This document shows positions 51,024-58,762 of a stretch of 64,000 nucleotides of DNA, in pieces. The notes below the pieces were generated by a model. The model did no database searches, was not told the DNA's origin, and worked only from the letters and a program-made list of their open reading frames with translations. Source of the stretch: Couchioplanes caeruleus (GTDB lineage Bacteria > Actinomycetota > Actinomycetes > Mycobacteriales > Micromonosporaceae); assembly GCF_023499255.1 (NCBI RefSeq), contig NZ_CP092183.1, positions 4,150,501 through 4,214,500 of the forward strand, read 5' to 3'. The first letter of the stretch is position 1; every line of letters begins with the position of its first letter. The position numbers and the translations under genes were made by a program.

Positions 51024-51467
51024 GTGCACATCCGGATCGAGGGCAGCGACCTGCCCGGGCGGCGGGGCGGGGCCGAGGCCGACGCGCTGCGGCGCGGCAA
51101 CGTGCACATCGGCGTCCAGCGCCGGGACGAGGTCGTCGACCGCCATCCCGCCGACGCCACCCACGCGGCATGGGGGTTCGAGGTCACCGGCCGCGAGGTC
51201 GACGGCCTCCTCGACGTCGGTGGCCCGTACGTGCACGGCCGCCCCGGAGCCCGCTTCCTCTACCTGAGCTGGGGCGCCGTCGACGGCGACACGTTCGCCA
51301 TGTTCCGGCGCGCCAAGCTGCTCTTCGGCGACGTCCCGACGGAGCTGCTGCGCGCGGCGTACGAGGGCGCCGGGCCGCTCGTCGGACGGCTCGGCCTGAC
51401 CGACGCCGACGGCGGCCCACGATGCGCCCGGGTCCGGCCACCCGACATCACCTGGCAGCTCGGATGA
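51024..51467 (+). CDS. DUF5990-like protein, first gene of the SNF2 operon
   Basis: A 147-residue protein. HIRIEGSDLPGRRGG opens it, NVHIGVQRRDEVVD follows, and GPYVHGRPGARFLYLSWGAVDGDTFAMFRRAKL closes it; this is the pattern I associate with DUF5990, a small actinobacterial family of unknown function. The stop overlaps the SNF2 start (ATGA), so the two are translated together. Confidence 0.7.
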   Translation: MHIRIEGSDLPGRRGGAEADALRRGNVHIGVQRRDEVVDRHPADATHAAWGFEVTGREVDGLLDVGGPYVHGRPGARFLYLSWGAVDGDTFAMFRRAKLLFGDVPTELLRAAYEGAGPLVGRLGLTDADGGPRCARVRPPDITWQLG

Positions 51468-54400
51468 CGGTCCTGCACGGCTTCGTCACGCGCGACGGCG
51501 GACTCGCGCTGTGGGGCGAGGCAGACCAGCCCTCTCCGGCCGGGCGCGGCGCGCATCCGTTCGCCTTCGCGCCGGCCGGGGAGCCGCGGCCCGCCACGCT
51601 GCTGCTGCCGTCGACCTCGGCCGGCCCGTTGCCGTCACCGGCCCTCGGACTGCCGCCGCGCCGGGGCACTCCGAGGCTCCGGCCGTGGGTCGTGCCGGCC
51701 GTCGTGGTGCCCTGGGTGACCACCGACCTCGCCGACGAGTGCGGCGCCCGGGCCGCGCCCTCGCTGACCTACCTGGCCGAGCTGTGCGCGTTCGCCGCCG
51801 ACCTGGTCGCACGCGGGCGGGTGCTGCCCGCGGTGCTCATCGACGGGCCTCGGCCGCGGGCGATCTGGCGGCCCGTGCTCAGCGGGACGGACGGCACTCG
51901 GCACGCCGACCTGCTCGCCCGCATGCCGGCCGCCTGCCGCGCGGAACGGGCCCGGCCCGGCGACGTCGACGGCCTGCCCGCCGCGGACACCCTGCACGCG
52001 GCCCTGCACCACCTGATCGACGGCCTGGTCCGCACGCGGCTGGCCGAGTCCGACGTCACCCTCGGCGGGGCGCCCTGGCTGACCGCCCTCACCGCCGACG
52101 GCCCGGTTCCGGCCCGCACCGCCGACGGCCCGGCCCGGACGCCCGGCGCAGCTGCCGACGGCCCGGCCCGCCCGCCCGGCGCTGGCGCGGACGGCCTCGC
52201 CCCGCCCCCCGGCGCCGGCGCGGACGGCCTCGCCCCGGCCCGCGGCGCCGACGGCTCTGCCCGGACTTCCGGCGCAGCTGCCGACGGCCTCGCCCCGGCC
52301 GCCGACGGCCTCGCCCCGCCCCCCGGCGCCGGCGGCTCTGCCCGGACTTCCGGCGCAGCCGCCGACGGCCTCGCCCCGGCCGGCGGCGCCGGCGCCGGCC
52401 GGGCGGGGGAGTTCGACGGGCGGCCCGGCGAGCTCGACGTCCTGGCCGAGGCCCTCGACGCCTGGCATGCCGACGCCACCAGCGGCACCGCCGTGCGGGT
52501 CGTGTTGCGCCTCAGCCATCTGCACGAGCTCGACCCCGACGAGCCCGACGCCACCAGCGTGCCGGGACCTGCCGGGAGCGACGCCACCGGCGCGCCCGAG
52601 GCGGGTGACGAGCCGCAGGATGCGTGGCTGCTCGAGTTCTTCCTGCAGCCCCTCGACGAGCCCAGCCTGCTCGTCTCCGCCGCAGACGTCTGGCGGGACG
52701 CCGCTGCCCCGCTGCGGCGGTGGACGCATCGGCCGCAGGAGCGGCTCATCGCCGGGCTCGGGCGGGCCGCCCGGTTGTTCGGGGATCTCGAGGCCGCGCT
52801 GCGGGTGGCCCGGCCCGCCGAGCTCGTGCTGGACACCGAGGGGGCGCACCGGTTCCTCAGCCATGCCGCGCTGCTGGAGCAGGCCGGGTACGGCGTCCTG
52901 CTGCCGGCGTGGTGGCGCGAGCCGCAGCGGCTCGGGCTCGCCCTCGACGTGCGCAGCGCCGACGCTGCCGCTCCGGTGCTGCGGGACGAGGCCGCCGATC
53001 TGAACACCATCGTGTCGTACAACTGGGGGCTGTCGCTGGGTGGGCGGGTGCTCACCGAGGATGAGCTGGCCGTGCTGGCGCGGGTGAAGGTGCCGCTGGT
53101 GCGGATGCGGGGCCGCTGGGTGCATCTCGATCCCGAGCGGCTGCGGGCCGGGCTGGAGTTTCTGCGGCGGGGCGGCGGCACGATGACCGCGGGGGACGCG
53201 GTGCGGCTGGTGCGGCTGCTTCCGCCCGAGGAGATGCCCCTGCCGATCGCCGAGGTCCGGGGCCGTGGGTGGGTCGCCGACCTGCTGTCCGGGCGGCTGG
53301 GGGAGCGGCTGGAACTGCGGGAGCCACCCGTGGACCTGCTCGGGGTGCTGCGGCCGTACCAGAAAAGGGGTTTCTCCTGGCTGGCCTTCCTCGACGGCCT
53401 GGGACTGGGCGCCTGCCTGGCCGACGACATGGGTCTGGGCAAGACCGTGCAGCTGCTCGCGTTGCTGGTGCACCGGCGGGCCGGTCCGACGTTGCTCGTC
53501 TGCCCGCTGTCGGTGCTGGGGAACTGGCAGCGGGAGGCCGCCAGGTTCGCGCCGGCGCTGCGCGTGCGGGTGCTGCACGGCGCCGACCGGCCCGACCCGG
53601 CGGGGCTCGCCGACGGCGCGGATGTCGTGCTGACCACGTACGCGACGGCGACGCGGGATGCCGACGCGCTCGCGGCCGTGCAGTGGGACCGGGTGGTGCT
53701 GGACGAGGCGCAGCACATCAAGAACAGTGCGAGCGGCGCGGCGCGGGCGGTGCGGCGGTTTCCCGCGCGGAACCGGTTCGCGCTCACCGGGACGCCGGTG
53801 GAGAACCGGCTGGCCGAGCTGTGGTCCATTCTCGACTTCCTCAACCCGGGCCTGCTGGGCAGCGCACACACCTTCCGGAACCGGTACGCGGTGCCGATCG
53901 AGCGGTACGCCGACGAGGACGCCGCCGCCCGGCTGCGCCACGCCACCCGGCCGTTCCTGCTGCGCCGGGTGAAGGCCGACCCGGCCGTGATCAGCGACCT
54001 GCCGGACAAGCGCCACGTGCGGCACCTGTGCGGGCTCACCGCCGAGCAGGCCACGCTGTACCGGGCCGTGCTCGACGACATGATGGCGCGGCTGAAGGAG
54101 ACCACCGAGACCCGCCGCAAGGGCATCGTGCTGGCCGGCATGACCAAGCTGAAGCAGGTCTGCAACCATCCCGCCCAGCTGCTCGGCGACGGGTCACCGC
54201 TGCCCGGGCGCTCCGGGAAGCTGGAACGGCTGGAGGAGATCCTCGACGCCGCGCTGGCCGGCGGCGAGAGCGCGCTGTGCTTCACGCAGTTCACGCGGTT
54301 CGGGTCGGCGCTGGTGCCGCACCTGGCCGCGCGGTTCGGGGTACCGGTGCGGTATCTGCACGGCGGCACACCGCGTGGCGCACGCGACGAGATGGTGGCC

Positions 54401-54751
54401 GCGTTCCAGGCCGACCGCCGGCCGGGCATCTTCGTCCTGTCCCTCAAGGCCGGGGGCACCGGGCTCAACCTCACCGCCGCCAGCCACGTCGTGCACGTCG
54501 ACCGGTGGTGGAACCCGGCGACCGAGGCGCAGGCCACCGACCGGGCGTTCCGCATCGGCCAGCGCCGCGACGTCAGCGTGCACACGCTCGTCTGCCTGGG
54601 CACTCTCGAGGAACGCATCGACCGGCTGATCGCGGACAAGGGCGTGCTCGCCGAACGGGTCGTCGGCAACGGCGAGGGCTGGCTCACCACGCTGAGCACC
54701 GATGAGCTGCGTGACCTGACCCGCCTGGACCCGGAGGCCGTCGGTGACTGA
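51464..54751 (+). CDS. SNF2-family DEAD/H helicase-like ATPase
   Basis: 1095 residues. The N-terminal ~600 hold a bacterial SNF2-associated domain, interrupted at ~210-312 by a low-complexity repeat. The ATPase follows: motif I LADDMGLGKTVQLLALL (~655), Ia VCPLSVLGNW, motif II VVLDEAQHIKN (DEAQ, ~750), motif III FALTGTPVENRLAELWS, IV SALCFTQFTRFG, V LSLKAGGTGLNLTAASHVVH and VI EAQATDRAFRIGQRRDV. All motifs are intact, so an active dsDNA translocase is expected. The ATG overlaps the DUF5990-like stop. It is followed by an overlapping SWIM gene, its usual partner. Confidence 0.92.
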   Translation: MTVLHGFVTRDGGLALWGEADQPSPAGRGAHPFAFAPAGEPRPATLLLPSTSAGPLPSPALGLPPRRGTPRLRPWVVPAVVVPWVTTDLADECGARAAPSLTYLAELCAFAADLVARGRVLPAVLIDGPRPRAIWRPVLSGTDGTRHADLLARMPAACRAERARPGDVDGLPAADTLHAALHHLIDGLVRTRLAESDVTLGGAPWLTALTADGPVPARTADGPARTPGAAADGPARPPGAGADGLAPPPGAGADGLAPARGADGSARTSGAAADGLAPAADGLAPPPGAGGSARTSGAAADGLAPAGGAGAGRAGEFDGRPGELDVLAEALDAWHADATSGTAVRVVLRLSHLHELDPDEPDATSVPGPAGSDATGAPEAGDEPQDAWLLEFFLQPLDEPSLLVSAADVWRDAAAPLRRWTHRPQERLIAGLGRAARLFGDLEAALRVARPAELVLDTEGAHRFLSHAALLEQAGYGVLLPAWWREPQRLGLALDVRSADAAAPVLRDEAADLNTIVSYNWGLSLGGRVLTEDELAVLARVKVPLVRMRGRWVHLDPERLRAGLEFLRRGGGTMTAGDAVRLVRLLPPEEMPLPIAEVRGRGWVADLLSGRLGERLELREPPVDLLGVLRPYQKRGFSWLAFLDGLGLGACLADDMGLGKTVQLLALLVHRRAGPTLLVCPLSVLGNWQREAARFAPALRVRVLHGADRPDPAGLADGADVVLTTYATATRDADALAAVQWDRVVLDEAQHIKNSASGAARAVRRFPARNRFALTGTPVENRLAELWSILDFLNPGLLGSAHTFRNRYAVPIERYADEDAAARLRHATRPFLLRRVKADPAVISDLPDKRHVRHLCGLTAEQATLYRAVLDDMMARLKETTETRRKGIVLAGMTKLKQVCNHPAQLLGDGSPLPGRSGKLERLEEILDAALAGGESALCFTQFTRFGSALVPHLAARFGVPVRYLHGGTPRGARDEMVAAFQADRRPGIFVLSLKAGGTGLNLTAASHVVHVDRWWNPATEAQATDRAFRIGQRRDVSVHTLVCLGTLEERIDRLIADKGVLAERVVGNGEGWLTTLSTDELRDLTRLDPEAVGD
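52091..52399 (+). repeat. In-frame degenerate tandem repeat inside the SNF2 gene
   Basis: About ten units of roughly 24-36 nt encoding ADG-[LPS]-A-[PR]-[PT]-x-GA. The longer unit GSARTSGAAADGLAPA occurs twice. All units keep the reading frame. The array lies in the linker of the N-terminal region, away from ATPase motifs. Confidence 0.75.
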
Positions 54752-55547
54752 CCGGTTCTCCACCCCGTTCGTGGCGATGTTCGAGGCGTTGCGCATGGCC
54801 CCCACGTTCGCGCGCGGCCGCCGCGACGCCCGGGCCGGGTACGTCCGCAGCCTGTCGATCTCCAGCAGCCTGGTCACCGCCCAGGTCCGCGGCCCCGACG
54901 ACACCCACGCGTTCCGGTCGCGCATCGCGGTCCGGGCGTTCGGCGCCGCCGAATGGTCCCGGGTCGAGGACGACCTCGCCGCCCAGGCCCGCTACGTGGC
55001 GGACCTGCTCGCCGGCCGCATGCCCGACGACATCGAGGAGGTGTTCCGCCGCGCCGGCCTCACGCTGCTGCCGCTCGCCCTCGACGAGGTCGCGATGGAC
55101 TGCACCTGCGAACGCTGGCCGATGCCCTGCGCCCACCTCGCGGCGACCTGCTACGCGCTCGCCGACTCGTTCGAGACGGACCCGTTCGGTGTCTTCGCCT
55201 GGCGCGGCCGCGGCCGTGACGAGCTGCTCACCCGCCTCAGCCAGCTCCGCGGGGCCGCGGCGCACGAAACCCCCGCGGCCGAGGTGCCGCCCGAGCACCG
55301 TTCGGCGGCCCTCGGCGACCTCGATGACTTCTGGGGTACGGGTACGCCCACAGCACCGCCGCCGCCCCGGCCGGTGGGCCGGCCCGACCTGCTGCTCGAC
55401 CAGCTCGACACCCCACCGCTGCGGTACGGCGGGGTGTCGCTCACCGAGATCCTGCGGCCGGCGTACCTGGCGTTGCCGCCGGAGGAGCCGGACCGGGCTC
55501 CGTCGCTGTCCGACCCTTCGAGGCCCGCGCCCGACTCGCCGCGGTAG
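54744..55547 (+). CDS. SWIM zinc-finger protein, SNF2 partner
   Basis: A 267-residue protein. The SWIM zinc motif CxCx(n)CxH is DCTCERWPMPCAHLAATCYAL (C.C and C.H pairs, ~114-124). The N-terminal half (FRSRIAVRAFGAAEWSRVEDDLA) is the conserved part found in SNF2-linked SWIM proteins. The C-terminal tail is Pro-rich. The GTG lies inside the end of the SNF2 gene (8-nt overlap). SWIM domains bind DNA or protein, so it probably recruits the translocase. Confidence 0.88.
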   Translation: MTDRFSTPFVAMFEALRMAPTFARGRRDARAGYVRSLSISSSLVTAQVRGPDDTHAFRSRIAVRAFGAAEWSRVEDDLAAQARYVADLLAGRMPDDIEEVFRRAGLTLLPLALDEVAMDCTCERWPMPCAHLAATCYALADSFETDPFGVFAWRGRGRDELLTRLSQLRGAAAHETPAAEVPPEHRSAALGDLDDFWGTGTPTAPPPPRPVGRPDLLLDQLDTPPLRYGGVSLTEILRPAYLALPPEEPDRAPSLSDPSRPAPDSPR

Positions 55548-55665
55548 ATCAGCCGGGTGGCTCGGAGACCCGGCGGGACGCGCCACCTCGGCGGCCGGAC
55601 GCTGCGACCGTGCTCCCCGGCGAGGACCCGGGCCATGTCGAGCCGCGGGATGGCCGCGACGGCGC

Positions 55666-55720
55666 CGCCGGGGGCGAAGCCCGCGCCGGGCGGCACCGCC
55701 GGGGGCGAAGCCCGCGCCGG
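55666..55720. repeat. 24-bp perfect direct repeat, 31-bp period
   Basis: The same 24 nt, beginning CGCCGGGGGCGAAGCCC, occur at 55666-55689 and 55697-55720 in the 200-nt gap between convergent genes. On the minus strand both copies encode AGFAPGGA in one frame. No recognisable gene is present. Confidence 0.6.
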
Positions 55721-55747
55721 CGTGCGGTGGGCCGGCGGGACGGTGAA

Positions 55748-56701
55748 TCAGGGCAGTCGCCAGCGCTGGCCGGACGCGCCCGTGCAGGCGGTGACCCGGG
55801 ACCAGGACCCCTGGCGGGAGCCGTTCTCCGGGTCGGTGAGGCAGCCGCCGGTCGACAGGTTGACCAGGGACTGGTCCGGCCCGGCCCGCCACTGCGCCGC
55901 CCGCCGGCCGTCGCATCCGGTGATGTGGACGCCGGCGTCGGAGACGACCTGTGCGCACATGCCCATGACGCGCAGCGTGCCGTCGGGCGCGAGGGTCCAC
56001 GCCTGGGCGGCCGTACGGTTGCATTCGTACACCTGAATGTGGTTGCCGTCGAACGGGACGGCGCCGTTGAGGTCGAGGCAGAGCCCGCCGGCGCCGGTGA
56101 CCGTGCCGGTGCGGGCGGCGGCGGGCACGGGGGACAGGGTCGCCGCCGGGCTCGACGCGCGCGGGGCCGGCGCGAAACCGGCGGGTGCGGAGGTCGCCGG
56201 CCGGGCCGGGGGCGTCGTTGCGGCGCTGCTGGGAGACGCCGCCGGGCTGCTGCTGCCGGTGGTGGCGGCCGACGTACGCAGGGCCGGCGGAGCGGGCGCC
56301 TGCTCGCGGGCCGGCGGGCTGCTCGCCGTGGGCGGTGTGGCGGGCGACGTCGCGTACGGCGGCAGGCTGACGTCGACGATCGCCTGCGGGGTGGCGCCGG
56401 AGCGTGGCCGCAGCGCCGAGTACAAGCCGAACGCCGCCGCGGCGACCAGCAGGAGAGCGACAGCCGCCACCACGATCGCGAGTCGGCGGCGCCGGCGGGG
56501 AACGGTCGGCTCGGCCGGCGCGGACGATCCGGGGCCGGCCGGAAGGCTGGTGGGCGCGGGCGGCTGGGCGGCCGTCTCCGGCCAGGTCTCCGCCGACGCG
56601 CGCGGGGCCGGCGCCGCAGTCCCGCCCAGGATGTACGGGCGGACCAACAGCGGCTCGCCCTCCTCGGCAGCCTGCCGCGCGCTGTCGTCCGTGTCCGCCA
56701 T
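55748..56701 (-). CDS. Membrane-anchored ricin-type beta-trefoil lectin
   Basis: A 317-residue protein. The N-terminal ~75 residues are cytoplasmic and Pro-rich; then RRRRR and one membrane helix (LAIVVAAVALLLVAAAAFGLYSAL), a long Ala/Pro/Ser/Thr extracellular linker, and a C-terminal ricin B domain. The trefoil shows GLCLDLNGAVPFDGNHIQVY, CNRTAAQAWTLAPDG (QxW), QVVSDAGVHITGCD, and GQRWRLP at the end. It likely binds galactose-type sugars at the surface. ATG 56701 is preceded by GGGCGGGA. Confidence 0.82.
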   Translation of the reverse strand: MADTDDSARQAAEEGEPLLVRPYILGGTAAPAPRASAETWPETAAQPPAPTSLPAGPGSSAPAEPTVPRRRRRLAIVVAAVALLLVAAAAFGLYSALRPRSGATPQAIVDVSLPPYATSPATPPTASSPPAREQAPAPPALRTSAATTGSSSPAASPSSAATTPPARPATSAPAGFAPAPRASSPAATLSPVPAAARTGTVTGAGGLCLDLNGAVPFDGNHIQVYECNRTAAQAWTLAPDGTLRVMGMCAQVVSDAGVHITGCDGRRAAQWRAGPDQSLVNLSTGGCLTDPENGSRQGSWSRVTACTGASGQRWRLP

Positions 56702-56921
56702 TCCCGCCCAACCGCCCGTGCCGACGATGATCCCCCGGCACGGTACCCCGCCGATGGCGCCGGCATTCAAGGCCCGAACGGCCATGATCGAGTTCCGGCC
56801 CCGGCGCCCCGGCCGGTGGCGTCGTGATCATGGGTAGCAAACGGGGAGCGGTGCCGGGCGGTCCTTGGGCGGACGTCCGAATTGCCGACTTGTGGGGCAC
56901 CTGCCCTCGGAAGGCTCCCTC

Positions 56922-58751
56922 ATGCCGCTTCCTCTGCGTCTGCTCACCGCCGGTGTCGCCGGCCTGGTGCTCGCCGCGTCCGCCGCGGTCCCCGCATCGG
57001 CCGGCACCGCGTCCGCGGCGATCCCCGCCCCGGCCGCCGCCGCGACCGGCATGTCGGCCATCACCGCGACCGGCGTCGCGACTGCCGCCGCGACCGGCAC
57101 CGCGCCGGCCGCCGCTGCCGTCGGCAGGCCGGCTGTGACCAGCGCCGTCGAAGCCCGCCGGGTCGGTCGCGTGCCGACGCCGAAGCTGCGCTGGTACGCC
57201 TGCTACGGCTGGGCCCAGTGCACCACGGCCCGCCTCCCGCTCGACTACGACGACCCGTACGGCGCGCAGACCACCGTCGCCCTGCTGCGGGTGCGGGCCA
57301 CGGATCGGAAGAACCGGATCGGCAGCCTGTTCGTGAACCCGGGCGGCCCCGGCGCGTCCGCCACCTCGTTCGCGCTCATGTCGCCCATGGTGCTCAGCGA
57401 CGAACTGCTGCGCCGCTTCGACATCGTCGGCATGGACCCGCGGGGGATCGGCGCCGGCGACGCGGTCGCCTGCTTCGGCGACCCCGGCCGGCAGGCCGCC
57501 GCGCTCAGGGGCATGAACGTCGCGTTCCCGGTGGGTGCCCGCGAGACCGCCGCGTACCTGAGGAGCGCGCGGAAGCTGGCGGCCGGGTGCTCGACCACCG
57601 GCCGCACCCTGGCCGGCGCGATGTCGACGGCCGAGGTGGCCCGCGACATGGACGTGATGCGCCGGGCCGTGGGGGACAGGAAGCTCAGCTACCTCGGGTT
57701 CAGCTACGGCACGGCACTGGGGCAGTACTACGCGGCCATGTTCCCGGACCGGTTCCGGGTCGTCGCGGTCGACGGCGTGATCAACCCGCGGTCGTGGGCC
57801 GGTTCGGCGCGGACCCGGCACGTCATCCAGGACGAGCGGCTGCACTCCGCCGAGGGCGCGGAGCGGGCTCTGCAGCGGATCCTCACGCTGTGCGACCGGG
57901 CCGGCGAGACCAACTGCGCGTTCGCCGCAGGCGACCCGGTGCAGCGCTTCGGGATTCTGGTACGCCGCCTGAAGGCGAAGCCGGTCACCGTGGACGGCAC
58001 GAGGATCACGTACGCGACGTTCATCGGCGACGTGCTCGGCGCCCTGTACGGCGACGACGCCGCGGAAAGGGTCACCGCCATGGCGAGCGAGCTGTGGACC
58101 CTGACGTCGGCTCCCGCGTCCGGTGGCGCCGCCACGTCCTCGCTGCCGGCTCGGCAACGCCGGGGGTTCCCGTACGACAACTCGGTCGACGCGTACGCCT
58201 CGGTCATGTGCACCGACGGCCGGCACCCCGCGCACGCGGCGTCCTGGCCCGCGAAGGTCGCGAAGGCCGACAAGCGCGCGCCGTACTTCGGCCGCGCCTG
58301 GGCCTGGGCGAGCGCGCCGTGCGCCGGGGACGTCTGGACGGTACGCGACGAGGACGCCTGGTACGGCCCGTTCGACCGGCCGACGCGGAACACCGTGCTG
58401 GTGGTCGGCAGCTACTGGGACCCGGCCACGAACTACTCGCAGGCGGTGAGCTCGTCCCGGCTGCTCGCCGACGCCCGCCTGCTGAGCAGCGACAACTTCG
58501 GGCACACCGCGTACGGGACCTCGGCGTGCGTGACCGCAGCGATGGACCGCTATCTGCTGGCGAAGACCCTGCCCGCGGCCGGTACGGTGTGCCGCGCCGA
58601 GCAGCCGTTCACCGAGCCGCTCGACGACGTCTCCGAGGCGGCGGCCGGGTTCGACCTGGCCACCGCCTCGAAGGCGGAGATCGCCGCGCACGGCCTGCCC
58701 GCCGCGGGCGCCCCGAAACAGCGCCCGCCCGTGGGTCACGGACCGTTCTGA
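56922..58751 (+). CDS. Secreted TAP-type alpha/beta hydrolase (exopeptidase)
   Basis: A 609-residue secreted protein with a Sec signal (MPLPLRLLTAGVAGLVLAAS...ASA) and an Ala/Thr-rich linker. FVNPGGPGASATSFA forms the oxyanion region, the nucleophile Ser is in LGFSYGTALGQYYA (~260), the Asp probably in VVGSYWDPATNYSQA, and His in DNFGHTAYG. The C-terminal TAP-like domain (~480-585) is that of Streptomyces tripeptidyl aminopeptidases such as SlpD/Tap. It releases peptides from extracellular proteins. GGAAGG precedes ATG 56922. Confidence 0.87.
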   Translation: MPLPLRLLTAGVAGLVLAASAAVPASAGTASAAIPAPAAAATGMSAITATGVATAAATGTAPAAAAVGRPAVTSAVEARRVGRVPTPKLRWYACYGWAQCTTARLPLDYDDPYGAQTTVALLRVRATDRKNRIGSLFVNPGGPGASATSFALMSPMVLSDELLRRFDIVGMDPRGIGAGDAVACFGDPGRQAAALRGMNVAFPVGARETAAYLRSARKLAAGCSTTGRTLAGAMSTAEVARDMDVMRRAVGDRKLSYLGFSYGTALGQYYAAMFPDRFRVVAVDGVINPRSWAGSARTRHVIQDERLHSAEGAERALQRILTLCDRAGETNCAFAAGDPVQRFGILVRRLKAKPVTVDGTRITYATFIGDVLGALYGDDAAERVTAMASELWTLTSAPASGGAATSSLPARQRRGFPYDNSVDAYASVMCTDGRHPAHAASWPAKVAKADKRAPYFGRAWAWASAPCAGDVWTVRDEDAWYGPFDRPTRNTVLVVGSYWDPATNYSQAVSSSRLLADARLLSSDNFGHTAYGTSACVTAAMDRYLLAKTLPAAGTVCRAEQPFTEPLDDVSEAAAGFDLATASKAEIAAHGLPAAGAPKQRPPVGHGPF

Positions 58752-58762
58752 TCCGAGCCGGT

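Noticed and set aside
51024..55547. SNF2/SWIM operon as a phage-defence system
   Set aside because: No nuclease, methyltransferase, toxin or other defence gene is adjacent, and SNF2-SWIM pairs are widespread housekeeping-type neighbours in actinomycetes.
55549..55696. Minus-strand frame with coding-like GC bias between the SWIM and lectin genes
   Set aside because: It runs into the antisense of the SWIM gene, has no recognisable domain and no clear start; the bias may come from the 24-bp repeat and GC-rich context.
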